This document shows positions 9,963 to 23,228 of a stretch of 64,000 nucleotides of DNA, in pieces (position 1 is the stretch's first letter; each line of letters opens with the position of its first letter). The stretch lies in the NCBI RefSeq assembly GCF_001534665.1, contig NZ_CP013920.1, positions 496,001-560,000 on the forward strand, in the 5' to 3' direction. This DNA is from Candidatus Arsenophonus lipoptenae (GTDB lineage Bacteria; Pseudomonadota; Gammaproteobacteria; Enterobacterales; Enterobacteriaceae). The translations under genes and the position numbers were made by a program. Below the pieces are notes generated by a model. It did no database searches, was not told the DNA's origin, and saw only the letters and a list, made by a program, of their open reading frames with translations.

Positions 9963-12254
9963 ATGAGTCAAAAACTATTAGTTACTAAACGTGATGGACA
10001 TAAAGAATATATTGATCTTGATAAAATTCATAAAGTAATTACTTGGGCAGCTGATGGTTTAAAAGATGTATCTGTATCACAAGTAGAATTACGTTCTCAA
10101 ATTCAATTTTATGATGGTATTAAAACGTCTGATATTCATGAGACAATGATTAAATCAGCAGCTGATTTAATTTCAGCTGATACACCTGATTATCAGTATC
10201 TTGCAGCTAGATTAGCTATTTTTCATTTACGTAAAAAAGCTTATGGTCAGTTTGAGCCACCTAAATTATATCAACATGTTACTCATATGGTTGATATTGG
10301 TAAATATGATAAACATCTTTTAAATGATTATTCAGCAGAAGAATTTAAAAAAATGGATAGTTTTTTAGATCATTGTCGTGATATGTATTTTTCTTATGCG
10401 GCAGTTAAACAATTAGAAGGTAAATATTTATTACAAAATAGAGTAACAGGTAAAATTTATGAAAGTGCTCAATTTTTATATATTCTTGTTGCGGCTTGTC
10501 TTTTTGCCCGATATCCGCTTAAAACAAGATTAAGTTATATTCATAGTTTTTATGATGCAATTTCAAAATTTAAAATTTCACTACCTACTCCTATTATGGC
10601 TGGAGTACGTACACCAACACGTCAATTTAGTTCTTGTGTATTAATTGAATGTGGTGACAGCCTTAATTCTATTAATGCTACTTCTAGTGCTATTGTAAAA
10701 TATGTGTCTCAACGTGCTGGTATCGGTATTAATGCTGGTCGAATTCGCGCATTAGGTAGTCCAATTCGTGATGGAGAAGCTTTTCATACAGGTTGTATTC
10801 CTTTTTATAAACACTTTCAAACGGCAGTTAAATCTTGTTCTCAAGGTGGTGTTCGTGGAGGATCTGCTACATTATTTTATCCTCTTTGGCATTTAGAGAT
10901 TGAAAGTCTTTTAGTATTAAAAAATAATCGTGGAATTGAAAATAATCGTGTTCGTCATTTAGATTATAGTGTACAAATTAATAAACTGATGTATGAAAGA
11001 CTTCTTAAAGATAAACATATTACTCTCTTTAGCCCTTCTGATGTAATTGATTTATATGAATCATTTTTTACTAATCAAGATGAATTTGAACTGTTATATT
11101 TAAAATATGAACAAGATACACGTATACGAAAAAAGCTAGTGAAAGCTGTTGATTTATTTTCTTTAATGATGCAAGAACGAGCATCTACAGGTAGAATTTA
11201 TATTCAACATGTTGATCACTGTAATACACATAGTCCATTTGATTCTAATATAGCACCTATTAGGCAGTCTAATCTTTGTATGGAAATAACCTTGCCAACT
11301 CAACTAATGAATAATATTGATGATGATAAAGGTGAAATTGCACTTTGTACTCTTTCCGCATTTAATTTAGGTATCATTAATTCATTAGATGAATTAGAAG
11401 AGTTAGCTATATTAGCTGTTCGCGCATTAGATTCTTTGCTAGATTATCAAAATTATCCTATTTTTGCTGCAAAAAAGAGCTCTATGGGTCGTCGTGCTTT
11501 AGGTATAGGAATAGTAAATTATGCTTATTATTTAGCTAAAAATGGTGTTTATTATTCAGATGGTAGTAGTAATAATTTAACTCATAAAACATTTGAAGCA
11601 ATTCAATATTATTTATTAAAAGCATCTAATGAATTAGCAAAAGAACAAGGACCTTGTCCATTATTTAACGATACAAACTATGCAAAAGGAATTTTGCCGA
11701 TTGATAATTATAAAAAAGCATTAGATGAATTAACATCTGAACCGTTACATTATGATTGGAAGACATTGCGTAAAAATATCAAGAAATATGGATTGCGTAA
11801 TTCAACTCTTTCAGCTTTAATGCCATCAGAAACCTCTTCTCAAATATCTAATGCCACTAGTGGTATTGAACCTCCTAGAGGTTATGTTAGCATTAAAGCA
11901 TCAAAAGATGGCATTTTGCGACAAGTAATACCAGAGTACGAACGTTTAAAAAATAAATATGAACTATTATGGCAAATGCCAAATAATGAAGGTTATTTAC
12001 AGTTAGTCGGTATTATGCAAAAATTCATTGATCAATCTATTTCTACTAATACGAATTATGATCCGACACGGTTTCCTAAAAACAAAGTACCTATGAATCA
12101 ATTACTAAAAGATTTATTACTTGCTTATAAATATGGAATAAAAACTTTGTATTATCATAATACTCGTGATGGTGCAAAAGATATTCAATCAGATCTTGAA
12201 GAAAATATTGAATATACGGATAATACTTGTGATAGTGGTGCTTGTAATATTTAA
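9963..12254 (+). CDS. nrdA: Ribonucleoside-diphosphate reductase, class Ia large subunit
   Basis: 763 residues against 761 in E. coli, alignable throughout. NrdA reduces ribonucleoside diphosphates to deoxy forms using a radical generated in NrdB. The N-terminal ATP-cone (LLVTKRDGHKEYIDLDKIHKV) carries the activity-control site. Catalytic residues are visible: the active-site cysteine in RQFSSCVLIE (Cys225 in E. coli numbering), SNLCMEI with the thiyl-radical Cys and Glu, and ALCTLSAFN with the partner Cys. The C-terminal redox pair is in CDSGACNI. nrdB follows after 11 bases, so they form an operon. Start ATG at 9963 aligns with the E. coli start. Nothing is missing. Confidence 0.98.
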   Translation: MSQKLLVTKRDGHKEYIDLDKIHKVITWAADGLKDVSVSQVELRSQIQFYDGIKTSDIHETMIKSAADLISADTPDYQYLAARLAIFHLRKKAYGQFEPPKLYQHVTHMVDIGKYDKHLLNDYSAEEFKKMDSFLDHCRDMYFSYAAVKQLEGKYLLQNRVTGKIYESAQFLYILVAACLFARYPLKTRLSYIHSFYDAISKFKISLPTPIMAGVRTPTRQFSSCVLIECGDSLNSINATSSAIVKYVSQRAGIGINAGRIRALGSPIRDGEAFHTGCIPFYKHFQTAVKSCSQGGVRGGSATLFYPLWHLEIESLLVLKNNRGIENNRVRHLDYSVQINKLMYERLLKDKHITLFSPSDVIDLYESFFTNQDEFELLYLKYEQDTRIRKKLVKAVDLFSLMMQERASTGRIYIQHVDHCNTHSPFDSNIAPIRQSNLCMEITLPTQLMNNIDDDKGEIALCTLSAFNLGIINSLDELEELAILAVRALDSLLDYQNYPIFAAKKSSMGRRALGIGIVNYAYYLAKNGVYYSDGSSNNLTHKTFEAIQYYLLKASNELAKEQGPCPLFNDTNYAKGILPIDNYKKALDELTSEPLHYDWKTLRKNIKKYGLRNSTLSALMPSETSSQISNATSGIEPPRGYVSIKASKDGILRQVIPEYERLKNKYELLWQMPNNEGYLQLVGIMQKFIDQSISTNTNYDPTRFPKNKVPMNQLLKDLLLAYKYGIKTLYYHNTRDGAKDIQSDLEENIEYTDNTCDSGACNI

Positions 12255-12265
12255 CATGAGGTGAT

Positions 12266-13402
12266 ATGGAATATCAATATACAACTTTTTCACAAATTAA
12301 AAATAATCAATTACAAGAACCTATGTTTTTTGGACAGCCTGTTAACATTGCACGTTATGATCAGCAAAAATATTTTATCTTTGAAGAGTTAATTGAAAAA
12401 CAATTATCTTTTTTTTGGCGTCCAGAAGAAATTGATGTATCTCGTGATCGTATTGATTATCAATCTTTACCTGAAATAGAAAAACATATTTTTATCAGTA
12501 ACTTAAAATATCAAACTTTATTAGATTCTATTCAAGGACGTAGTCCTAATATTGCATTATTGCCAATTATTTCAATTCCAGAATTAGAAACTTGGATAGA
12601 AACATGGTCTTTTTCAGAAACTATTCATTCACGATCATATACTTATATTATTCGTAATATTGTTAATGATCCATCAATTATTTTTGATAATATTATAACT
12701 AATAATGAAATTTTAAAACGTGCAAAAGATATTTCTTCTTATTATGATAATTTAATTAAAATGACTAGTTATTATCATATGTTAGGTGAGGGTAATCATA
12801 TAATTAATGGTGAAAAAATAATCATTTCTTTATATGATTTAAAAAAACAATTATATTTATGCTTAATTAGTATTAATGCTTTAGAAGCTATTCGTTTTTA
12901 TGTTAGTTTTGCTTGTTCTTTTGCTTTTGCTGAACGAGATTTAATGGAAGGAAATGCTAAAATTATAAAATTGATTGCACGTGATGAAGCAATGCACTTA
13001 ACAGGAACACAGCATATATTAAATTTAATGCGTTCTGGTCATGATGATCCAGAAATGTTTATTATTGCTAAAGAGTGTGAAGAAGCATGTTATAAATTAT
13101 TTATTCAGGTAGCCACACAGGAAAAAGAATGGGCTGATTATCTTTTTTGTAGTGGATCAATGATTGGTCTAAATAAAGAGATTTTGTGTCAATATATTGA
13201 ATATATTACAAATAATCGTATGCAAGCTATTGGATTAAAGTCACCATATAAAACTAGTTCTAATCCAATTCCATGGATTAATAGTTGGTTAGTATCTGAT
13301 AATGTTCAAGCAGCACCACAAGAAGTAGAAGTTAGTTCTTATTTAGTAGGTCAAATAGATGCTAAAATTGATTTAGAATATCTTCGTAATTTTGAGCTAT
13401 GA
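12266..13402 (+). CDS. nrdB: Ribonucleoside-diphosphate reductase, class Ia small subunit
   Basis: 378 residues, E. coli 376. NrdB houses the di-iron/tyrosyl-radical cofactor and passes the radical to NrdA. Iron ligands lie in the expected family segments: [15 protein letters not shown] contains an iron-ligand Glu and His and the radical Tyr, [19 protein letters not shown] contains an iron-ligand Glu, and IARDEAMHL contains Glu and His. A GAGGTGAT ribosome-binding site overlaps the spacer just after nrdA. The C terminus ([16 protein letters not shown]...NFEL) is the segment that docks on NrdA. In E. coli the next gene is yfaE, the ferredoxin that maintains this cofactor; here it is followed by 540 bases of empty spacer. 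Confidence 0.97.
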   Translation: MEYQYTTFSQIKNNQLQEPMFFGQPVNIARYDQQKYFIFEELIEKQLSFFWRPEEIDVSRDRIDYQSLPEIEKHIFISNLKYQTLLDSIQGRSPNIALLPIISIPELETWIETWSFSETIHSRSYTYIIRNIVNDPSIIFDNIITNNEILKRAKDISSYYDNLIKMTSYYHMLGEGNHIINGEKIIISLYDLKKQLYLCLISINALEAIRFYVSFACSFAFAERDLMEGNAKIIKLIARDEAMHLTGTQHILNLMRSGHDDPEMFIIAKECEEACYKLFIQVATQEKEWADYLFCSGSMIGLNKEILCQYIEYITNNRMQAIGLKSPYKTSSNPIPWINSWLVSDNVQAAPQEVEVSSYLVGQIDAKIDLEYLRNFEL

Positions 13403-15840
<2,438 letters not shown>

Positions 15841-15894
15841 AAAATAATTAGAATTAATAATAATTATATAGTAATAATTTAGGATGTTAAATAT

Positions 15895-18150
15895 ATGAGT
15901 AAAAGTATTACATGTAATATAGAGAGACAACCACTTTATGAATTTGTTGAAAATGCTTATCTTAATTATTCCATGTATGTAATCATGGATAGGGCTTTGC
16001 CATTTATAGGTGATGGTTTAAAGCCAGTACAACGTAGAATTATTTATGCTATGTCTGAACTTGGTTTTATTCATTCTTCAAAGTATAAAAAATCAGCTAG
16101 AACAGTAGGTGATGTATTAGGAAAATATCATCCACATAGTGATAACGCTTGTTATGAGGCCATGGTTCTTATGTCACAATCATTTTCTTATCGTTATCCA
16201 TTAATAGATGGTCAAGGAAATTGGGGGGCCCTAGATGCCCCCAAATCTTTTGCAGCTATGCGTTATACTGAATCGAGATTATCAAGATATGCAGATGTTT
16301 TGCTGGCTGAATTAAAATATGAAACTGTATCGTGGAAACCTAATTTTGATGGAACATTAATTGAGCCAAAAACACTTCCAGCAAGATTGCCAAATATTCT
16401 TCTTAATGGTACTGCAGGCATTGCAGTTGGTATGACTACAGATATTCCTTTACATAATATTCGTGAAGTAGCAAATGCATTAATTGTTTTATTAGAAAAT
16501 CCTCAAGCTGATCTTAATACATTGATGAATTTTATCCCCGGGCCTGATTATCCAACATCAGCAGAAATTATTTCTTCAAAAGAAGATATTCAAAATTTTT
16601 ACCAAACTGGCAAGGGTTCTATTAGATTGCGTTCTTTATGGCAAGTAGATAATGGTAATGTAATTATTACTGCACTTCCTCATCAAGTTTCAAGTTCTAA
16701 AGTTTTAGAACAAATTACAGCACAAATGCGTGCAAAAAAATTACTTATGATAAAAGAATTACGCGATGAATCAGATAATAAAAATCCTATACGTTTAGTG
16801 ATCATACCAAAAAGTAATCAAGTAGATTGTGAACAATTAATGTTATATTTATTTGCAACTACTGATTTAGAAAAAAGCTATCGAGTTAATTTAAATATGA
16901 TTGGATTAGATAATCGACCAGCAGTTAAAGGTTTAGTAGAAATTTTAAATGAATGGTTATTATTTCGAAAAGAGACTGTACGTAATCGGCTACATCATAA
17001 TTTAGCAAAAGTATTAAATCGGTTGCATATTTTAGAAGGTTTATTGAAAGTTTATATTAAAATAAATGAAGTAATTCGTATTATTCTTTATGAAGAAGAT
17101 TTGAAAGAAATATTAATGACACATTTTTCCCTTTCAAAAATTCAAGTTAATTATATTTTAGACTTAAAATTACGTAATTTAGCTACATTAGAGAAATATA
17201 AATTATATGCTGAGAAAGATGAATTAGAAATAGAGAGAGATCAAATAAAAAATATTTTAAATTCAGAATATTATCTGAATACTTTAATTAAAAAGGAAAT
17301 TGAAAATGATGCTCAAATTTTTGGTGATGATCGTAGATCGCCTATCAAAGAATATATAAAAACAAGAAGCATTCATAAATACGATACCATAACTTCTTCT
17401 AAACCAATAACTATTGTTATATCTACTATGGGCCGTATTAGAAGTATAAAAGGTCATGATATTGATCCAGTGAATTTAAATTATAACACTGGAGATAGTT
17501 TCTTGAGTGCAGCAAAAGGTTATGCTAATCAAACAGTTGTTTTTTTTGATAATATTGGTCGTAGTTATTCACTGAATCCTATTAATTTACTTTCCATTAG
17601 TAGTTATGGAGAGTTATTGACTAATAAATTTATATTACCCACAGGTGTAATGATTAAATATGTATTAATGGCTAATGAAGAGCAAAAGTATTTATTAGCA
17701 TCTGATGCTGGTTATGGATTTATTTGTAATTTTAATAATTTAATTACGAAAAATAAATCAGGCAAGGAATTAATAAAATTATCTAATAATTCTAAATTAT
17801 TATCACCATTAAAAGTTAATGATAAAGATCAAGACCTGTTATTATCAATTACTAAAGCAGGTAGAATGTTAATATTTCCAGTTAGAGATTTACCTCAACT
17901 TTCCAAAGGAAAAGGGAATAAAATTATTAATATTCCAGTTGACAAATCATCTCATAGAGATGATTTGTTGAAATGGTTAATATTTTTAAAATCACAATCT
18001 TCAATTATAATATATTTTAGTAAAAGAAAAATAAAATTAAATGAAAAAGATTTACAAAAATATTATGCTAAGCGAGGTTTTTATGGTCATTTATTACCTG
18101 GCAGATTGCGTAGTATTGAGCATATAGAAGTAATTTCTTCTAGTAATTAA
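15895..18150 (+). CDS. parC: DNA topoisomerase IV subunit A
   Basis: 751 residues, E. coli ParC 752. It is the DNA-cleaving subunit of topoisomerase IV. The N-terminal domain has [37 protein letters not shown] with the Ser and Glu-region characteristic of quinolone-sensitive ParC, and [12 protein letters not shown] with the catalytic Tyr. It lacks the QRRGGKG box, distinguishing it from GyrA. The degenerate five- to six-bladed C-terminal domain is complete to the family end. The start follows an AGGATG stretch upstream of 15895. Lies between parE and plsC, matching the E. coli parC-plsC order. Confidence 0.96.
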   Translation: MSKSITCNIERQPLYEFVENAYLNYSMYVIMDRALPFIGDGLKPVQRRIIYAMSELGFIHSSKYKKSARTVGDVLGKYHPHSDNACYEAMVLMSQSFSYRYPLIDGQGNWGALDAPKSFAAMRYTESRLSRYADVLLAELKYETVSWKPNFDGTLIEPKTLPARLPNILLNGTAGIAVGMTTDIPLHNIREVANALIVLLENPQADLNTLMNFIPGPDYPTSAEIISSKEDIQNFYQTGKGSIRLRSLWQVDNGNVIITALPHQVSSSKVLEQITAQMRAKKLLMIKELRDESDNKNPIRLVIIPKSNQVDCEQLMLYLFATTDLEKSYRVNLNMIGLDNRPAVKGLVEILNEWLLFRKETVRNRLHHNLAKVLNRLHILEGLLKVYIKINEVIRIILYEEDLKEILMTHFSLSKIQVNYILDLKLRNLATLEKYKLYAEKDELEIERDQIKNILNSEYYLNTLIKKEIENDAQIFGDDRRSPIKEYIKTRSIHKYDTITSSKPITIVISTMGRIRSIKGHDIDPVNLNYNTGDSFLSAAKGYANQTVVFFDNIGRSYSLNPINLLSISSYGELLTNKFILPTGVMIKYVLMANEEQKYLLASDAGYGFICNFNNLITKNKSGKELIKLSNNSKLLSPLKVNDKDQDLLLSITKAGRMLIFPVRDLPQLSKGKGNKIINIPVDKSSHRDDLLKWLIFLKSQSSIIIYFSKRKIKLNEKDLQKYYAKRGFYGHLLPGRLRSIEHIEVISSSN

Positions 18151-18197
18151 AATATTAATTTTTTATATATGTTAAGCAATTATAACTTGAGGTAAAT

Positions 18198-18929
18198 ATG
18201 TTAGCTGTTATTCGTATTTTTATAGTAATAATATTTACGATATTAGTTTGTATATTAGGTTTTATTTATTGTTTATTTAATCCAAGAAATCCGCGTCATG
18301 TTATGTATTTTGGTCGTCTTTTTGGTAAATTATCATATATTTTTGGCATTACTATTATTACCAGAATACCTTTAAAAGCAAAAAATTATGGTCCTAGTAT
18401 ATATATTGGAAATCATCAAAATAATTATGACATGATAACTATGTCAAATGTAGTACAACCAAATACTATAACTGTAGGTAAAAAGAGTTTGTTGTTTATT
18501 CCATTTTTTGGTCTATTATATTGGTTAACTGGTAATATTCTTATTGATAGAACTCATCGAATGAAATCGTATTATACCATTGCACGAATAGTTAAACAAA
18601 TTAAAAAAAAGAAAATTTCTATTTGGATGTTTCCTGAAGGTACTCGTAGTAGAGGTAAAGGTTTATTACCATTTAAAACCGGTGCATTTCATGTGGCTAT
18701 TGCAGCCGGTGTACCTATAGTACCTATATGTTTATCTGAAACATACGGACGAATAAAATTAAATCGCTGGAATAATGGAATTGTCATTGTCGAGATGTTG
18801 GAACCTATTGATACAACAAAATATAATAAAGAAAATATACAAGAATTATCTGATTATTGTTATAATTTATTTAGAGCTACAATTTTAAGATTAAATAAAG
18901 AAGTAATAAATTTAGAAAAAACAAAATAA
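18198..18929 (+). CDS. plsC: 1-acyl-sn-glycerol-3-phosphate acyltransferase
   Basis: 243 residues, E. coli 245. An inner-membrane enzyme that adds the second acyl chain to lysophosphatidic acid, giving phosphatidic acid. A hydrophobic N-terminal anchor (about residues 4-28) precedes the acyltransferase motifs. Motif I is GNHQNNYDMIT (HX4D catalytic pair; family NHQ-N-YD), motif II includes GNILIDRTHR, motif III is FPEGTRSRG and motif IV is GVPIVPI. A GAGG ribosome-binding site precedes the ATG. It lies 47 bases after parC, probably co-transcribed. No plsB, plsX or plsY gene is in the window, so the source of the first acylation is not visible here. Confidence 0.96.
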   Translation: MLAVIRIFIVIIFTILVCILGFIYCLFNPRNPRHVMYFGRLFGKLSYIFGITIITRIPLKAKNYGPSIYIGNHQNNYDMITMSNVVQPNTITVGKKSLLFIPFFGLLYWLTGNILIDRTHRMKSYYTIARIVKQIKKKKISIWMFPEGTRSRGKGLLPFKTGAFHVAIAAGVPIVPICLSETYGRIKLNRWNNGIVIVEMLEPIDTTKYNKENIQELSDYCYNLFRATILRLNKEVINLEKTK

Positions 18930-19594
18930 TATTTATTTAAATTGTTTTTAGTAGTTTTTAATATTTGTTAAAAATTATTTTAAAAATGATATTTTCATAT
19001 CAAAAATAATTTTTGATTTATAAAAGTTTTTAATTAAAGTTCATCTAACTAATAAAATATAATTTATTTAATTAATATTTATTATGCTATTTATATTATA
19101 TTATTTATATAATAAATAGGCATTTTGTCATTGTATTTTCTAATTATTTATTTTTTTAATATTATATTTTTAGTATAACTATTTTAGTTTATGTAAAACG
19201 TAATTATTTTATTAAGTTTATTTATAATTTATTGAATTTATAATAATAATTTGAATATTTAAATTATATAATATAGTAAAAGTATTTTACTTTATGAGTA
19301 TTATATTTTAATTGTTATTGTACTTCAATATTATTGAAAAATAATACCTAAAAAATTAATGTTATTTAACATCTAAAGTATATTTAGTAAATTTTAAATA
19401 TTCATAATTTGTTATAATAAATACTACATAGATGATGTTATTTAACATTTTTATGAAATTATTTAATTAGTTGTAATTATTTTACGTAGCAAATAATAAT
19501 ATTATTATAGTGGTATTAACTTTTACAGTTTATCAATTAAAGATTTATTCCCATTTAAATATTAAAAATTTTACCCAATTGAGGTAAATATTAA
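18930..19594. other. Intergenic spacer plsC-recB
   Basis: 665 bases of A/T spacer. In E. coli recB is preceded by recC and ptrA; neither leaves a readable fragment here. A short direct repeat, GATGTTATTTAACAT-like with ATGTTATTTAACATC, occurs at about 19360 and 19434. No RNA gene is visible. Confidence 0.45.
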
Positions 19595-22500
19595 ATGAAA
19601 AATAGGAACTTAGAATTTTTTCAATTGGATCCTTATGATTTTCCTTTAAATGGTGAGAGATTAATAGAAGCATCAGCTGGAACAGGAAAAACTTATACTA
19701 TTGTTTTGCTATATTTGAGATTATTATTAGGTGTTGGACAACAAAATTCATTTTTTCGTCCATTAACTGTTGAAGAAATTTTAGTTGTCACATTTACAGA
19801 AGCGTCAACCAAGGAATTACGATCACGTATTTTTCATAATATTCATCAGATGAGAATAGCATGTATTAGGAATGGTATTGGTTTTGAGTCGACTTCAATA
19901 TACTTAAAATTATTACCATTTATTTTAGATAAAGAATTAGCAATCCAATTATTATTAGATGCTGAAAGAAAAATAGATAAAGCAGCAATTTACACTATAC
20001 ATGGATTTTGTAAACGTGTTTTAATGCATAATGCTTTTGAATCAGGCATGTTATTTGAACCGTATATCATAAAAGATGAAAATATTTTACAGCAACAAGC
20101 TTGTATTGATTTTTGGCGTTGCAATTATTATCTTTTAGATTATTCATTATCAAAATTTATTAATAATGAATGGAGCAGCCCAACGGCATTGTTAAATGAA
20201 ATAAAACCTTATTTACAAGGTGATATACCAATATTTATACATCATTCAATTCAGTATCAATCAATACAACAATGTTATAAGCATTTTATTAATATGATTG
20301 AAATAGTTAAAAATTTATGGATTTTAAATTCAGATATAATTTTAGATTTAATTAGTAATTCAGCTGTAAATAAACATACTTATAATAAGCGTAATTTAGA
20401 TACATGGTTTATAAATATTAATAAATGGGCAAGATCAGTTACTTTAGATTATAAAAATCCAAAAGAACTATATCGGTTCTCTCAATCTTATTTAATCAAG
20501 CAGACATTAACTGATAATGTACCAGAACACGAAGTTTTTTTGGCTATTGATAATTTATTAGAGAAATCAAGTATTTTACGTAATTTTTTTATTTTTAAAG
20601 CTATTATTGATATTCGTCAAATAATTATAAAGAAAAAACAATTATATGGCGCAATTGGATTTGATGATTTGTTAAATAATTTAGATCAAGCATTACATGC
20701 AAGTAATGGAGAAAAGTTAGCTAATATTATTCGTAATCGTTATCCATTTGTTATGATTGACGAATTTCAAGATACTAATTCACGACAATATAAAATTTTT
20801 AATCGTATTTATCATGGATATAATAAATGTGGCATAGTATTTATTGGTGATCCCAAACAAGCTATTTATGGTTTTCGTGGTGCCGATATTTTTGCTTATT
20901 TAAAAGCTAAAAAGAATATTAAATTCCATTATACTCTTGATATTAATTGGCGTTCTTCAGCTAATATGATTTCTGCTGTTAATCAATTATTTAATTTAGT
21001 AAAAAATCCATTTATTTTTGAGCAAATACCTTTTCATAAAATTTGTTCATCTATTTTTAATAAAGACTTAGCTTTTATTTATAAAACAAAAAAATTATCA
21101 GCATTAAATTTTTTTTATTTAGATAAATCAACTGTTTCTATACTAGAGTATCAACAAATTATGGCTGCTAAATGTGCTAGTGAGATTTGTAATTGGCTTC
21201 AAGATAGTAAAAATGGGACAACTTGGTTATATCGAGATGCTATAAAAAAATCTGTGAAGGCTACTGATATTATGGTATTGGTAAGAACTCGTTATGAAGG
21301 AACAATGATAGAAAATGCGTTAAGTAAATGCAATATTCCATCAGTTTTTCTTTCTAAACAAGAAAGCGTATTTTCTACTAATGAAGCAAATGATTTATTA
21401 CTTTTATTACAGGGCATATTATCACCTGAAAAAGATTTAACATTGCGTTGTGCATTGGCTACAAGTTTAATTGGACTTAGTGCAGAAGATCTTGAAAAAT
21501 TAAATAGTGATGAAAATCAATTAGCAATATTTATTGAAGAATTTGCTAATTATTTATTACTTTGGCAGACACATGGTATTGCATCTGTATTACGAGCTAT
21601 TATGGTGAACCATAAAATTGCTGAAAATTTAGTGATGGATAATATAGATGGTGAAAAACGATTAATAAATTTTATGCATTTAGGTGAATTATTACAAGAA
21701 GCTGAATTGCAGCTTAATAATGAATATGCTTTAGTAAATTGGTTATCAAGGCAAATTAAACAGCCTAATCCTAAATTAGAAAATCAGCAAATACGTTTAA
21801 AAAATGATGAAGATATTGTCAGTATTAGTACGATTCATAAATCTAAAGGTTTAGAATATCCAATAGTTTGCTTACCTTTTGCTTGTCAATTTTCAGAACA
21901 GAAATCAATATCTTTTCATGATCGTGAAAATTTTCAAATGTATGTTGATTTAACAAAACAAAGTGAAAATATTAAATCTTCTAGTGAAGAGTGTTTATCT
22001 GAAGATTTACGTTTATTATATGTTGCATTAACACGTTCAATTTATCATTGTAGTATTGGTATTGCACCATTAATAAAGAGAAATCGTAGTAAAAAAAAAG
22101 TAAATACAGATGTTCATAAAAGTGCATTAGGTTATTTATTACAACAAGGTAAAGCTGGTAATGCTGATTTATTGCGTGATGCTTTAAATTCATTAATTAA
22201 TGAAAATATTAATGTTATACCATTTGATGGTATTAATTTATATCCCTGGTATCATCAAAAAAATAAATCTTATGATCTATTAGCTAAAAATTTTACAGGT
22301 TATATCCAAAAAAATTGGCGAGTCACTAGTTATTCAGGATTAATTTATAATGAAAAATATCCATTATCTGATCATTTAGCTGTCAATAATGTAATAAATA
22401 TTGATAGTATAAATATTAAAATTGATATCCAATATTTGATGCCTAAAATAAATAATGAATCATTAGATGATGATTTTGTAGTTCAATCTAAAATACAAGA

Positions 22501-23215
22501 GAAAAGTATTCATACATTTCCTAGAGGTCCTAAAGCAGGAACTTTTTTACACTCAATATTATCATTATCATCATTTAATCAATATCCTAAAGAAGATTGG
22601 TTAGCTGAGAAATTAGAACAATCAGGTTTTTCCACTGATTGGGTAGATGTATTAAAAATATGGTTAATTAATATTTTTAATGCTCCTATATTACAAAATA
22701 ACTTCAGTTTATCAAAAATTACATCTAAATATAAAGTAAATGAAATGGAATTTCATTTACCAATAGAAAAATTATTGCATCCATCTGCATTAGATCGATT
22801 AACCCATCAGTATGATTATTTATCTAAACTTTGTTCACCATTTAACTTTGAACCAGTAATAGGAATTTTAAATGGTTTTATTGATTTAGTTTTTATTTGG
22901 CAAGATAAATTTTATTTACTTGATTATAAATCAAATTGGTTAGGTAAAAAAAGTCAATCATATAGTCCTGATAATATACAGAAAGTAATGGTAAAAAGTA
23001 GATATGATTTACAATATCAACTTTATACGTTAGCTTTAAATCGTTATTTGGAAAATCGTATACCTAATTATAATTATCAAAAACATTTTGGAGGTATTAT
23101 ATATTTTTTTTTAAGAGGTATTGATGTTAATAATCCTAATTATGGTATTTATTATACCATTCCTTCTTACGAGTTAATACAAAAGCTGGATGATTTATTT
23201 AGTTCCATTAATTGA
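19595..23215 (+). CDS. recB: Exodeoxyribonuclease V (RecBCD) subunit beta
   Basis: 1206 residues, E. coli RecB 1180. RecB is the 3'-5' helicase and nuclease of RecBCD, which repairs double-strand breaks. Helicase motifs appear in order: EASAGTGKTYTI (Walker A, about residues 26-37), VTFTEASTKELRSRI, YTIHGFCKRVL, MIDEFQDTNSRQY (Walker B), FIGDPKQAIYGFRGADIF, NWRSS, TIHKSKGLEYPIVCLPF and LYVALTRS. The C-terminal nuclease has GFIDLVF and YLLDYKSN, with the catalytic Asp-Lys pair. A TTGAGG site lies upstream of the ATG at 19595. It overlaps closely with recD, whose ribosome-binding site includes the recB stop. All motifs are present, so it looks functional; RecC is not in the window. Confidence 0.96.
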   Translation: MKNRNLEFFQLDPYDFPLNGERLIEASAGTGKTYTIVLLYLRLLLGVGQQNSFFRPLTVEEILVVTFTEASTKELRSRIFHNIHQMRIACIRNGIGFESTSIYLKLLPFILDKELAIQLLLDAERKIDKAAIYTIHGFCKRVLMHNAFESGMLFEPYIIKDENILQQQACIDFWRCNYYLLDYSLSKFINNEWSSPTALLNEIKPYLQGDIPIFIHHSIQYQSIQQCYKHFINMIEIVKNLWILNSDIILDLISNSAVNKHTYNKRNLDTWFININKWARSVTLDYKNPKELYRFSQSYLIKQTLTDNVPEHEVFLAIDNLLEKSSILRNFFIFKAIIDIRQIIIKKKQLYGAIGFDDLLNNLDQALHASNGEKLANIIRNRYPFVMIDEFQDTNSRQYKIFNRIYHGYNKCGIVFIGDPKQAIYGFRGADIFAYLKAKKNIKFHYTLDINWRSSANMISAVNQLFNLVKNPFIFEQIPFHKICSSIFNKDLAFIYKTKKLSALNFFYLDKSTVSILEYQQIMAAKCASEICNWLQDSKNGTTWLYRDAIKKSVKATDIMVLVRTRYEGTMIENALSKCNIPSVFLSKQESVFSTNEANDLLLLLQGILSPEKDLTLRCALATSLIGLSAEDLEKLNSDENQLAIFIEEFANYLLLWQTHGIASVLRAIMVNHKIAENLVMDNIDGEKRLINFMHLGELLQEAELQLNNEYALVNWLSRQIKQPNPKLENQQIRLKNDEDIVSISTIHKSKGLEYPIVCLPFACQFSEQKSISFHDRENFQMYVDLTKQSENIKSSSEECLSEDLRLLYVALTRSIYHCSIGIAPLIKRNRSKKKVNTDVHKSALGYLLQQGKAGNADLLRDALNSLINENINVIPFDGINLYPWYHQKNKSYDLLAKNFTGYIQKNWRVTSYSGLIYNEKYPLSDHLAVNNVINIDSINIKIDIQYLMPKINNESLDDDFVVQSKIQEKSIHTFPRGPKAGTFLHSILSLSSFNQYPKEDWLAEKLEQSGFSTDWVDVLKIWLINIFNAPILQNNFSLSKITSKYKVNEMEFHLPIEKLLHPSALDRLTHQYDYLSKLCSPFNFEPVIGILNGFIDLVFIWQDKFYLLDYKSNWLGKKSQSYSPDNIQKVMVKSRYDLQYQLYTLALNRYLENRIPNYNYQKHFGGIIYFFLRGIDVNNPNYGIYYTIPSYELIQKLDDLFSSIN

Positions 23216-23217
23216 GG
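23214..23217 (+). promoter_or_regulatory. Ribosome-binding site deciding the recD start
   Basis: GAGG overlaps the TGA stop of recB and lies 11 bases before the ATG at 23229. It favours that start over the upstream in-frame codon at 23190, which would lie inside recB. Confidence 0.55.
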
Positions 23218-23228
23218 TTATAAATGTA